Positions 43,313 through 57,362 of a stretch of 64,000 nucleotides of DNA are shown here, one piece after another. The translations under genes were made by a program, and so were the position numbers. The first letter of the stretch is position 1; every line of letters starts with the position of its first letter. The notes under the pieces are model-generated. The model searched no databases. It saw nothing but the letters and a program-made list of their open reading frames with translations, and had not been told where the DNA came from. The stretch comes from Cheiracanthium punctorium (taxonomy: Eukaryota > Arthropoda > Arachnida > Araneae > Cheiracanthiidae): positions 1,674,001 through 1,738,000 of the forward strand of contig JAWZYV010016944.1 of assembly GCA_038373885.1 (NCBI GenBank). Reading direction: 5' to 3'.

Positions 43313-46300
43313 CTATCAAAAATGAAGAAAAAATTAAATGTTGCATTTAAAAGACAGAATAGATTATAATTTTCAAATTTGAATATTTAGAAAGTCTTGC
43401 AAGTACAAGATAAATGTATACAAGTCAATGTAAGTATTTTCAATAATGTTTCTCTTTTCATATATTTAATACGTGACGATGCTATATTTTCTCTCTTAAA
43501 ACATTGCACATGAAGGGCAATCTCTGCCATCTTTACTCAATATTTTATTTTTAATATGCTACAGTTACAAAATGATTTACATAAAAAGTATAATGTACTA
43601 TTAATGACCATGTCATTTTATCTCTCACCCCCCGTTATTAAAATTTGTCCGAAAAATATGTCCCAAAAGAGCGACAAAAATGCAACATAATTTTAATGAG
43701 ATATAATTTTATATATATTTTAATACTATTAATTCACAACAACTTTAATCTATTGTTACAATATTTTGTAAGCTGTAGAATATGCACCACATGTATTTTT
43801 ACATATATTTAAATACTATTATTCACAAAAGCTTTAATCTATATCTATTGTTACAATATTTCGTAAGCTGTAGAATATGCATCACATGTATTTTTCTATA
43901 AATAGGTTACAATCATAAAAATTTCAACATAGGGTTAAAAGGTGAAATACTCGAAAGATGAGAGATAAAATGACATAGTCAATTAATATTGTTTTAATAT
44001 GGCAGTAATGAAACTAAAAAATTAGGTGTTTCGGGTCCCCCTAATGAGGATTGAGCAGCCGAGTTTTTATTTTATATTAATTTATACAAATTTTACTTCT
44101 ACAGGGTGGCTACAGTAATTGAAGAAAAACGTTCCCTGATGGTCAAACACCTGATGATGATTAAAATTACTGTGGTAGAAGAAAAATCCAGAGTGGAGTA
44201 AGGGAGTAGGGGTTAGAGATGAGACGGGCTCAGCCCGAGCCCGAAAGCCCGAGTCCGAGCCCGGGCCCGACTCGGGCTTGGGCTCTGTAATTCACGAGTG
44301 CGCTCGGGTTCGGGCGGGCTCGGGCTCGTGAAAAATTTCTTCTTTGTTGAACATACTCCTTGAAACAGATTTTAAAAAGTGATTCATGGGATAAATAGAC
44401 GTACTTATTTCAAAAAATAGCGGCACGGGGGACTAGAAGGTGTGTGAAGCTCCAAAATTTATTGTATCCTCTTAATGAAGTAGTTAATTTTATTTGTCTT
44501 TAGCTGAAATTTCGGGCTCGGGCTCCAACTTTAATAATATTGCTCGGGCTCGGGCTTCAAAAAATGAGCCCGAACTCATCTCTAGTAGGGGTCACAATGA
44601 TCGTGAAATTCCACCCTCTAGAGTTACTCCAATTGACCACTAGGAGTAACAAATCATTATTTTTCAATATGATACACCCCATGGCAGAAACAGGGAGACA
44701 TGGCGACACTGTCACAGAAACAGAACAATCCTCTGAAGACAAATGTGCTCTACAGACAAATGTCTTTTGAGGAGAGAGAGTTGAACAATGTTCTGAAGAC
44801 CACTTTCATGTAATTGTAATTTTCAATTAACATTGTTTAATTGCCACATCTTTGTGTGTATATGCATGCATAAGTATATATTGTACTGCAGGAAAATTCT
44901 GTATTTCAGCAGCTTGTTGCAGGTAGCATGAAAAAATTTTGCCACTTGGATGACTCATTACTGGATTGCCCAGATGCAGAAGTTTTGACCCCAAAAGAGT
45001 CTTGTATTCGCATTCATATGTCCAAGATGTCCATCAATGTCAGGAGGCAAAAATAATATCATTAGTAGCCTAGCCAATATACAAAAGTTGCCACTAAACT
45101 GGCCATTTTCTACATTTTAGTTGTCAAAATAGTCGCAGTTTTGCATGATTTTGTAGTTAAGCAATAAACATACATCATTTAGCTTCATTTAAGAAGGAAT
45201 TAATAAAATAAGAGATTAAAAAGCTTCGTTATATAACAGAGCATACAATACATTTATTTTTATTGTATGTTTAAAAATACAGATTAGAATGTTTGATGAA
45301 TGACCAATCTCACCTTTGAAAAGAAAAGGAAATTTAAAAAAACGATCTGATTTCCAAATTAGTCACCTGAAGTAAGGTACAAGCATAGACAGATATGCAA
45401 ACGCACTCATGACATGCATGGATACATTCAAAGGTCTTGCAGATAGTTTTACAGTAATTCCAAGGTGTTTTTTTTTTTTTTTTTTTTAATATAAATGGAA
45501 ATTACCTAAAGGAATTTTTTTAAAGTCACTATAGTGCAAGTGCGTTGCACAGATGTATGCATGTGCATATATACATGTGTTCATATACACACTATGTATT
45601 CAGTTATCAGGAGCTATTATGAGTTTGCAGATAGTTTTGAATTATGTGCGCAGATAGTTTTTCTTTTATCTGACTATGGGTAAAAGTAGTCAAAAGCTTG
45701 AAAATAGTATTAAAATGTTTTTCTGTTCAAAATAAATGGTCACCTTGGACTTAAATTATTAGCAAAAGTTGCCGATGGACACCCTGTATGTCTGATTGAT
45801 TCATTTGTCCAGTGTCTTGTATGATCTGTATCTTGGTATGAGTCTGAATACCTGCAGATTTGGACTCATAGGGCCAACATCCCTTGAGTATTGTATTACC
45901 TAGAACAAACCTATGAACTGCAAGTCCCCTGATATTTGTATATTTTTATGAAATTTCAATTTTTCCATGATTTCAATGATCTGTCGCCACCCTATACTAC
46001 AAATACTTTGCATGAGAATTTGAGGAAATACAAAAGGAACATTTTATTTTGTCATATTTTTAATATTCTTGCATGTAGAAAGTCAGACACTAAGTCTAGC
46101 TAACATGTCCAATTATATACTTAACAGTATCAGCAACTACTTAATACAAGGAAAAAAAATTAACATAAAAATAGAGATTTCTATGAAAAGGCAAGCTTTT
46201 TCATACAAGCAAAACACTTCATGCTTTAAATTATAATGTATTTACAAATTAGCACTTTGAGTTTTAGGAAATCTTTGCACAATTACAAAATAAAACAGTT

Positions 46301-49300
46301 TAAATCAGAAATAATTCAAATAAGAAAATATTCTTTCAAGAACTGCATACTTCTTGTGGTAATTCAGGAGCAGCAGCTCCAACATGAATGGCATCATAAG
46401 GAGCTTCATCTTTATGGCCAAGGCGTCCATCTCCAACTGCAAAAATAATTTTACTTAGTTAACCTTAATCTTCCCTTCTCCCTCCAATTTTAGACAAAGA
46501 AATAACAAATTACTTTTACATCTATTTATTTATCCACTATTATATACATCTATTAATTCATGACATTTTCAAGTAGTAATTCTTGAAAAGTTACTCAAAG
46601 ACTTTTCACATACTACAATAGAAGTTTGTTACAATGAATTTCACTTTTATGAATATTTGAGATTATCAAATAAAATATTTCTATTAAAAAAGACTAGATT
46701 TCTTTTATGTATTTCTACTTTTCATAACATTACTTAATTACTACATAACATAAAAACAATTAGTTCAAAAACAGATCAGATCACATACTTACCAACTAAT
46801 TTTATTCTACCACTTTCAATCAGACCAGGTTGATCTTTTTTGATATTTTCTATTGACATGTTAACTAAGTTTTCTATGTGGTCGATTCCCACTGCTAACC
46901 CAGACTCTCCAACCTAAATAAAAATAATTTGATTCAGAGCTATACAGCAGTATTTAATAATAGTTTTAAAAATTCAACAGACCTTCTTATTTAAAAACTT
47001 TAAAGCATACTCAAACATGTGCATAATCCTTATTATATAGGTAAAGGATTTTGCCTCTCTCTTTGTAATGACTTAGCCTCTCTCCAAAATAATTGCAGTC
47101 GAAGCTGTTTTGAGGTTAATCCAGCTCTTTATTTTTTCATACTTTGTTATAAGGACTGGGAACCTACTGACATACGGGCTGCATATTTTCAGGAGCAGTT
47201 ACTATTACTCGCAATTTTCTCGCTTCTGACATACATACCACCTAGTTCCTAAGCCTGTTGCTAGGGTGCAAGAGGAGGGTCAAGGCAGATAATTGGTTCT
47301 TCACCATGATGTCATTTATTTGAGGATTTGGGAATGTAGCAAGAGTCTGGATCTCTGCAGGGCAAATGTCAATGCTGACCTCAAAAAACTGCAAGATGCC
47401 CTTTCTCAGCATTCCTCTTTCTTAAGTGAGCTCCAAAATCATCTTTAAAAGTAATGTATGTCCAACAGAGAAAGAAACTTCATAGAGAAAGTACTCTATT
47501 TCATGGAGATTAATATATATACATAAAGAGAGAGAGAGATGTTTTATAAATTAAAGCATAAACATAAGACTAATAATTTGCAATAAAAAATTAATTTAAT
47601 ATTATGCTTTAAAGTTCAACCCGCAATTATGTAGGTTTCTCATTTATTACAATGTATAGTACAACTTGTAAAGAGACGTTTTAAACATTTTAAAGCTCTT
47701 CACATCATTTTTTTTTTTTTTTTTTTTTTTTTGGGGGGGGGGGGGGGTATTTAAGCACCAAAATTACATGATTTTTGTCAAAAAGCAATGTTAAAAGTAT
47801 ACAATAGAAACATAACAGGCATCATGAAAAACTTAAAATTACTTTTTATTATTATTGGTCTCATAGCAAAAGAATTGGAGTAGACTCCCTCTTAATTGGA
47901 TCACCATTTCAACCAACCACAATGTTTTAAATACAATAGTAATATTAAAATTTATGTAATATTTTCTGCTTAAATTACAAAAAAGGGGGTGAGGCATTCT
48001 TTATTAACCCTTTTAATCTGAAAGTTCAGATTTTTTTTTAAATATTCCCAGACTTTACCTAAATCACATCCTCCATTTTTTTCCATGTCTACAGGACATG
48101 GGAGGAAACATTTAGTGTTTTCATGTTATGGCAAGCCTATACAGGGACATCTGCCTAGGAGTGGCGCCTTGAACACAGTGGCGGATCCACGGGGGCCTCG
48201 AGCCCCCCGTGGATCCGCCACTGTGTTCGATGCTGAAGCATAGACGAACAATCCAACCCTCCGCAATTTGTATAGCTTTCATTCTTTCAACTGCTCTCAT
48301 AAGTTGTCCACACCACCCAGACGTATGGGTACAAATCCTCATTATAAAAGTAAAACATATTCTAAGATATCAGACAAAGCGAGTACCTGGCAATGTGTAG
48401 CTGGTCTGGTTTTAAAAAAGAAAGCTCAAATTGTAAATAGCAGGTAATAGTGATAATAGTTGTAAATAGCAATTGAGGTTTGTTTACTACAGTCCTCACT
48501 GAAAAGGATGGGAATTACTTAAACTGGAAAACTTAATGTCATCCTAAAATGTGAAAATGTATACTGTAAACACTGTATATTGCATGGTGGCTGTGAAATG
48601 GGTTCAATATTGCATTCAGCAGTTGTACTATGTAAACACTAAAATGTTAATGGGTAGGGCCCGCGAACAACAAAATGAATAATTGCCGTTGCTGATTAGC
48701 CACGTCTTGTTGTCACTACAGGGGTTAGGCGACATTTCTCAGGAGAAATTTACGACTTTTAATGGCCAGTCGGGATCTATCAACAAAAGACTAATGTTTT
48801 TAACTTAAAACACTGTCCCCCAACATAATGGAGAGAGCAACGGAACATTTTCCCCCCCGTTTCAGTCCCGTCGTCCATTGAAACGCATAAAACACTTAGC
48901 TTATGAGCATCGGCCATAACTTGATTGGTATAGGGAGCCTGATAGCTCTGCCCCCCCCTCCCCTTTCAGAGTTTCCTTCGACGGTTCTTGCAGCAGACAA
49001 CATACTTATTTAGTTGTGATATACCATGTCTAATTACACATTGGGAGAAAAAGTATTGGGAAATCAATGTATCATCCTAATGAAAAACGGACCCCCCCCC
49101 CTAGATGATTTATCTGGATCCACCCCTGCTTGAACAGAGAAATTTTATAAGACGAATTGAAAGCACTCTTTTTTTTTGGGGGGGGGGGGAAATGGTCCTT
49201 CTCATCTAAGAGAAAGAAGCTGAATTAAATTTTAGTGATATTGAGGTAGTCTACTAGTCAGATTACATAATGTCTCCAATACAGACCATGGACCAGTGTG

Positions 49301-52300
49301 TGTTAGAAAGTTTAAAGAGAAGGTATCAAAGAAAGCTTTTGACTGCTTTCAATGAGGATGGTAACTCTGGTTTAAAAGTTATTAATTTATTGAAATCTAT
49401 TCTTAGAAAACATGTTATTTACAGGTTCCAAAATCTAGACTGATAAATTCTCATCAGAAACTTCTGCTCTTTGGTCACCACACAAAAGAGCAGATAGAGA
49501 GGTAATCATCACAGTAGAAGATACAAACTTTCCTATTTACAACTTTGTGTCAACATTCAAACATATTAGTGAGTCCCAAGATGTTGTTGTGAGATGTAGA
49601 GAAATGGTTGGCTGCTGAGCAGAAACTTCAGCAAGTAACTTTATCAGACGACAATATCACTGAAACTGTAACTGATGTAGTTCATGACAGTGATGACATC
49701 AATAATCTGACAACGACCTCTAACATATTGTAAACAGATGGAGAAAAGCACTTTAAATGGCTATATGGAGCAAGATATATCGACTTCTTTCATCGATGTT
49801 TTCTCTTTTACATGGCGAAACTATGAAGTAAGTCAGTGAACTTCTTCAGAAAAAGACTTTTTCAGTCTTCATCAGAAAATAATGACCAATTTTCTAAATA
49901 CTTTCCTCCTAATTGTATACAAAACTTTCATAACAAATTGACTCATTTATTTTTGCTCATTTCCGTCAATTAAATGCTTTTTATCTTTCATTCTCCACTT
50001 TAACTGGAATTTTGCTTAACCAGCTTACCTCCACTCCCATTTAAGCTGGATAAGAGGGAGTCTACTGCATATGCTACATTTAAAAATAACTACAAATAAA
50101 AATTATCGCATGCTACATCTTTAAAGTTTTACATGGAAAGAACAAATAAAAGGAGGGGAATTATTAAATTATATTTTTCTTTAATTATCAAAATTTTGAG
50201 TAATTAAAGAAAAATATCATGAAACTGCCTTACAAAATATCCTTCAGCAAAATATACCTTGAATATCCTCTTTAATACCATTGAATACCATATTTTTTTT
50301 TAAACTGAGATAAGAATAACTATGCAACTTTTTAATATAGGTACTATAAATCAAAAATTACAATGCAATCATATACATAAGTCAATATAGTTATTATGGT
50401 ATATCGAAATAATCATTACTTCTTTAGATTGCCTTCTTACCATGAGTGCCATACAAGCAGTAAGATAACCACTACCAGATCCAACATCTAAAGCTTTAGC
50501 TCCTTCATACAGATTATCTTTCAACAGCTCTAAGGCATGTGCATGCTTAAAAAAAAAAAAATATATATATAGAGCTTCTTTTAAATGAACATAAATTATT
50601 AACACAGTCATTTCATTTTGATTAAATGCCCTCTGCTAGTAACATAATCTCTTAATCAATAAGATTGAAAATTATACTCTGTATAAAATTTTAGTCAAAT
50701 AACTTTAATAACAAATTTTGATTAGAGTTGGTTATAAAAGAAAGATTTTTTTTATCATCATTAAAAACCTAATTTTCGTTAAAAATTTTGGTAAGTTCCT
50801 ATGTTTCTTATGAACCTCAGGAATTTTTTTTTTAAATGTGTACTGTCAAATATACAATATAGATAATTTGAACTTGTTAAAATTTCACCACTACTCATAG
50901 GTAATTATCTACCAGTAAAAATATTTTTTAAAATTCTAAAAAGCGAGAAAAGTATGTCATTTATCAGGATATTTAGTAATTAATGGACAGTCCAGTTAAA
51001 ATACTGAATATATGAAAAAACTTAATGAAAAAGATTTATTTAGAGAATAATTTATGACAAAAAGTTCCTTTTTATTACTAGCTTCAGCATTCTGCACATG
51101 TAATTACAAATTGTGCACAAATAATTATAATTATATAAGATTTTGTAAAATTGCAGGCCTGTTTACATACAAAACGATCAAAAACACACAATCGTATGAC
51201 ACTTGAAAAGCCTTAACTAGCAGAATTGGATTTCTATAGATATATTTAACGAAATTTTTGAGAAAGATGTGGCATAATGTAAAAGCTAAGTATAGCTACT
51301 AGAGTCATAAATCACTATTTAGTTAAAATTACAACTGATTATATGAAAGAGTTAACTTTACCATTTCATATAATCAATTGTATTTAGTAGTAATTGCAAA
51401 TAATAAAATCAATTGTATGAACATTAAATTGATTGACACATTTTAAAATTTTGATGACAAAAAATGAATAATTTAATTTTTCCAAAAAGCAATACAGTGA
51501 TTTTGCGGTAAGTCGAATTCCTGGGGACAGATGAAAAACTTTGACCTATCATAAGTTCGACTAACTGAATAAGTTCATAAAATAAACACATAGTACACTC
51601 TGGACTTATACTGCATAATACTACATAAATAACTTTGTTTTTTAACTAACTTTTTATTATTACATTAATCTTAATTAGTATACTATCAGGTTGTAATGAA
51701 AGTTTTCTGCCAAATTTGCTTGAGTCAGCTCATGCGGTACCCAGCGATTGACCTTATATGCGATGTCTAGTGTGATTAATGGACATGGCACTAAAGTCTA
51801 ACTCTTTCAGCTAGCTCTTGGGTGGATGAATATTTTATCTTCTTCCACAAATTCTTGTAGGCAGGCCTCATCAGCATCAGTAGGCCGGCCAGAGCGCTCT
51901 GCTCCTTAAATATCACAATCCTCGTTTTTGAACTTTTGGTACCAAACCTTCACAGTGTCATATGATGCAACAGTAGTACCTTAAGCTGTACACACAATTT
52001 GGTGTCATTCTGTAGCAGACTTTTTGCAACAGAACTGAGAGTAAGTAATGGTTAAATCTAATAGCGTGGTAGTTCCATTTCAGACACCGTATATTTAATT
52101 ATAATGATATTGTTTTACAGATTTCACAACACAGTACTCTAAAACAAGTCTTTCTTTCAAATAACAAAAATCGTTTGACAAAATATTGGCAAAGACACCA
52201 ACGCGAACTGTTTGTGCAGACAATTCTTGCAGTAGCAGAAAACTTTCGTTACAACCTAATAGTACTACAAGAAACTGTAGTTTCATACTTACATAAAGTA

Positions 52301-55300
52301 AGTGCACTAGTAGTATTTATACTACCTGAAAAAAATTGGCAATTTTTGATTGTTTTTCATGATGTTGTCTGTTTATGAAATCGGTTATATTTTGTACAGA
52401 TAAGAACAGAGTTTTGTCAACATTGCCTCTACTTTCAAGGTAGCACTGCACGATTGTGCATGCTTCTTGATTATTTGGAGGATTTGTGATTATTATTTTA
52501 TCAATAGTCTGTTTCCCAGTCGCCATCAGAATTAGCCTCATCCAACTCTTGAATTTCGCTAGCAATACAGAATCAATTAATCCTCCATAAATGGCAACAT
52601 GTTCATCGAAATCTAAAAACTCGTGCCAATCTGTATTAAGAGACTTTGTCAATATCCTCATTTTCACAGACCTCATCATTTTCCTCCTTATTTTCATTAG
52701 CGAAAAAAACCCCGCATTACTTAAAGCAATTGACAATTGTAGATTGTTTAACATTCTGGTCCCATGCACTCGAAAGCAGCCTAATTGCTTCCAAAATGTC
52801 ACATTTGTATTCCAACCCATTTTCTGCATTATCTATATCTCTCCTTACTAATCGTTCTCTGTACAAATGCTTCAAGCACTTGATGATCCCCTGGCTGTAG
52901 TTTAGCCGTTGTATTGGGAAGGAAAAATTCCAATTTAATTGATTTTAAGTTCAAAAGTTCACTGTGAGCAGTACAGTTATCAAGAAATACCAACCCTTTG
53001 CATTTCTTTGCATAAAACATTGAATCCAGTTTTCTAATGTACTCCTTGAATTATGTTAAAGTTAACAATGCTTTCTTGTTTGAATTATACTGCACAGGTA
53101 GAGATTTGATTTTTTTGAAGCAGCGCAGATTTTTGAACTTACCAATAACTAACAAAGGTAGTTTCTCTGTACCTGAAGCATTTCCCGCAACAAGAAGTCA
53201 AAAAATTTTTACTCATCTTTCCCCCTGAACATGAATTTCCTTTAAACATCAGAGTTTTGTTAGGAAAACATTTATAAAAAAACCCAGTTTCATTGATGTT
53301 GAAAACATTCTTAGCATTGTAGGCTGCAAGAAGTTTTGATAATTTTTTTTCCCATTCATCACACTCTTCATTGGGCATATCTTTATCCTTACCATCCAAA
53401 GTTCTCAAAACAATATTGTGTCAGGCTTTGAATTTTTCAAGCCATCCGCTTTTAACAATTTAGCGGGAATAATACCGTAAGCGGGTGTCGGTTGAGTTGG
53501 TGACTTTTTTGTTGCCAACTTCCAACCTTGGCGACTTTTTTTTCGCACCAATTAAAACATAAACAAACGTTGACACATAAGTAACAAAATTAACCCAAAA
53601 CTACAATACACTTATCTAAACACATAAAAACATTTTTAGACATATTTCAAATGCAATTATGAACAAAATTCACATAAACAAAGCACTAGCTCTGGACTAT
53701 AGATACGTTAAAAAATAAATAAGCTGTAACCTTCAAATTATGCAAAATATGTTTCTGCACATAATTATACAACAAAATTTTCCTTAAAATGTTAAAATCG
53801 CAGTTTAAAATTAATAGACAAACACTCAAATAAACAGACTACTTCCCACCCCCCCCCCACACACACACAACTAAAAAATACTTATATATTGAAACATATT
53901 TAAATTGAATACTTCGTGTGATTTCAAGATAAATATACTGCAAATTTTTTAACAACATGCTTAAACAAGTCCCAAAGGTAAAATAACAGAAAACCAATAT
54001 AATAAACCGGCTACCTCCTTCCTCCCCCCCGAGTGATTTTTGCAAGTTTATACCTTCAAAACACACAAAATTTACACTATTAATCAGAATCGAATGAAAA
54101 CTGATCACAAACAACTCAAAAACCATTGCATATTAATTCAAATTAAACCTAAAAATTGTACAAGAATTCTGCAAATCAGGGGCAAAACCATATAAATATT
54201 CAAATTAACCATCCCTCTTAAAACCTTAAAAATTTTACTTTTTCATCCCAATTTAAAAAAAAATAACACAACATACTAAAAACCTTACATAAATATGAAA
54301 CATAAGATCATAAATATACTCAACTGTACGCACGTGTACCGTAAAGCAAGGAATAAACATTTAAATAAATAAAAGAACCACATACCTCAAATTTTATTCA
54401 TAAACAACGTAACATTATTCCAAAATGAATCCACCTCGAACATTCAAATATGCATATTAACTGTAGATCAACACACACTATATACATTGTCGAATTTCAC
54501 TTTACAAAGAATTAATAAACAACGCCCTGGAACAACTACACAAATACGACAGCAAAACTAATAAAAATGACGCAAAGTCAAAAACCGAAACTTCAGTTCG
54601 CGGTTAAAAGTTACATTCCTTAAACCAATCAAATAATTCCTCAAAATACATTCGGTTACGGTTAAAAAAAATCAACCAATCAGAATTTGCTTTCTACACA
54701 GTAAGATACAACAACTCAACTTCTCCACCAGGTTGCTAGAGAAATCCAAAACAATCGCTACGTTTACCGTCCTGTTTATTAAGTCCCAAGTTGGCGACGC
54801 ATCTTGCTTGGCGATGGTCACCCGCTTACGGTATTATCCCCAATTTAGCAAAGTCCATAGCTTTTCAGCGTAGCATCGTACCACTTAGAGGAATTTCGCT
54901 GTCCTGGCTTCTATGTGATTCAAACCACTTCAAAGTGCAGCTTCAATGTCAGGGAAAGCACATAACTTTAATCTCTTGCATTTCGGATCCACCTTAGACT
55001 CATGCCTTTTAAGGATCTCCTCCTTATTCTTCAAAATGGTTGACAGCGTATTGAGTGGAATGCCGTATTTTTAGGCCATGTCTTTTTTCCTTTTCTCAAA
55101 ATCAATGTGATTAAATCTACTTTTTCTTTCAAATTGAGAATTTTTAATTTTCGCTTAGACATCTTATAAGAACAATAACTGCAATCGAAGTTTAACGAAC
55201 TAACAAAAGAATACAAACCACTCTCTGTGATATGCGACCATGAGCAGGTGGCTAGATAAATTCTGATTAGTTAAAAGTTCTTACATTGAAGGAAGGCACG

Positions 55301-57329
55301 GGGAGTGGAAATTTTGCCAAATTTCGTGAAAAGAAAAACAGAGAGAATTTGCGCTTGTGCTGAGAACTGAGAAAAAACCTTTCACTTAAAAGATGTTTGC
55401 TTTGACTTAAAGAGATATTTTAACATTGACTTTTATTGGATCAGACAGGGACTGCTTAAAAACTTTGACACAGGTGGATATTCGACTTATCATGAAATCA
55501 CTTTAATTTATAACAAAATTTAATCGTGATTGCTTATATGGTTGTAACAAATGTTTTAGGTTATATTTATACATTGATAACTAACTCTTTGTTTATTAGA
55601 GAGAAAATTTTATTTGTATTCTTTTCAAAATTTATAATTACTTAATACAGAGAGAAAATTTATTTCTACAAAATAATTTCATAGAAAAGCACATTCTGGA
55701 ATTACACATAGGAACAACAATCTTTATACTTTTCAGTTTCAATGATGAAAGAACCTGGCTTATATAATCTTCTTAGTGTAGCTTGTTTTTGATCTAACAA
55801 ACATTAAAAAATTAAAATCATAACTCATAAATCTTTATCTTTTATTAGTCTTTTTTTTTTTGTCAAGAAATTGTAAATAAATTTTACTTACAAATAAAAA
55901 AAGGAAATATAAAAAATAAAACACACGACGTTTTTAAAAATGAAAATGAAAATTTTTAATATTAGATTCATTCTAAGCACTGAGATGTTACAATTCCTTT
56001 AATGTAGTAATTCCATAAAACAAAAATTTAATATACTTAAGGCTGTTCTTTGGAAAAAAAGAACTCTGTTTTTAGTCTTGATACACAAATTGAAATAAAC
56101 TAATAGCACCATGGTCTCAAAAAAATTCCAGATGGTTCTTCATAAGCTGTTTTACACACTACGATAAGCGAAAGCGCTATGGCTTTTGTGAAAATTTCAG
56201 AAAAAATTCTTAAACATGGATCTGAGCTGCAAGATTTTTCAAAGAGTGACAAGCTTTGCGAAAATTTCCGATTTTTAAGAATTTTTTCTAAAAGTATTGA
56301 AGCTGATACAGATTGGCCTGTCTTCGCAGTACGTAATACAGCTTGTAAAGAGACAGTTTCAAAATTTTGAAGTGCCTGGCATAATTAGTTTATTTGTACT
56401 TATGTACCAAAATCACATGATTTTTTCGAATAACACCGTTAAGTCTAAAACAAGAACAAGTAATTTTGAACAATGTTTTACACATCTAAATGATCTGTTT
56501 TGAGACCATCCATTATTAATTAATAGAAAATTATTAATAGAAAATATTGTATTTGAAAAGATGGATTAATGTTATTAATCACACACTTTAAAACATACCA
56601 TATGTGGAGCACTAATCGTAACAGCAAAACCTATTCCTTGAGGTGAATCAAGGTACGGATTATTCTTGCAGTAATTCACTCTATCTACAGAAAGCATTGC
56701 TTTTTCCACTCTTGGATCTTTAACAATCCCATTTTCTAAAAGAAATAAAGGGATACAATGATTTGTAATACCTAATGAGGCAAATATTACAGAACTAATT
56801 CAATAAATTTTAACGCTTATAACAACAATTATTTCTTTTCTAATGATTATTTGGATTAAAAAGTAATAATTGAAAGAACATGATACTTTAAAATATTACT
56901 AATAATAAAACTTACTTTTGCTTCAAATAATTAAAATGTTAAAACTTAAGCAATTTGCTTCAGTATCTTTGAAAAAAAATGTGTTGTTTAAAAAATTAAA
57001 TTTTATTTATAAGAATGTTTAATATTGTACAGCTAGATTATTCAAACGCATAAAGCAAGTTAAGTACAATACCACACATACAGACATGAAAGACTTAGGA
57101 AGAAATCGGAATAACACTTACTAAATATATTTGTTTAAAAACTAATATTCAACACAAAAATTAGAAGTGAGAGTAACTTGCGTGTAAAATGCATGTAAAA
57201 TTAAATAACACCATATAGAAATACCCAGAAAATTGACCACTTGAACATCGGTGGTAAATGCAAGATTTTTTTCCAGGGTCCCATTTTTGTGAATGTTCAT
57301 ACAAATTCTTAATAAAAGGCGCTTTTCTT

Positions 57330-57362
<33 letters not shown>

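Larger units (their letters stand above)
47878..50067 (+). mobile_element. Tigger/pogo-type transposon 2, in Pcmt1 intron 3
   Basis: Left end gagtagactccctctta; reversed right end cagtagactccctcttatcc. CAGTAGACTCCCTCTTATCC is a typical Tigger terminus (known). The flanks no longer show TA on both sides. A decayed Tigger/Jerky-like transposase lies inside (49270-49830), and a 58-bp palindrome and other insert debris lie at 48171-48228 and near 49090. Confidence 0.7.
46914..50440 (-). other. Pcmt1 intron 3
   Basis: A 3.5-kb intron. It contains the Tigger element at 47878-50067, a run of 25 T followed by 15 G (47708-47747), and a segment at 47019-47470 that is less AT-rich and carries unassigned open frames. 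Confidence 0.6.
51495..55503 (-). mobile_element. Tigger/pogo-type transposon 1 with TA TSD and two nested inserts
   Basis: Left end ta|cagtgattttgcggtaagtc; reversed right end aagtgatttcatgataagtc, followed by 'gaat..'. TA flanks both sides (51493-51494 and 55504-55505). It carries a broken Tigger transposase on the minus strand. Without the mariner (51683-52262) and the TIR element (53465-54841) it would be about 2.05 kb. Confidence 0.85.
50546..56598 (-). other. Pcmt1 intron 2
   Basis: A 6-kb intron. It contains Tigger element 1 (51495-55503) with two further elements nested in it. The flanking parts (50546-51490 and 55506-56598) are AT-rich with no recognised gene. Confidence 0.7.

Noticed and set aside
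52591..52900. Plus-strand frames of 84-86 codons
   Set aside because: Antisense of the Tigger transposase pseudogene.
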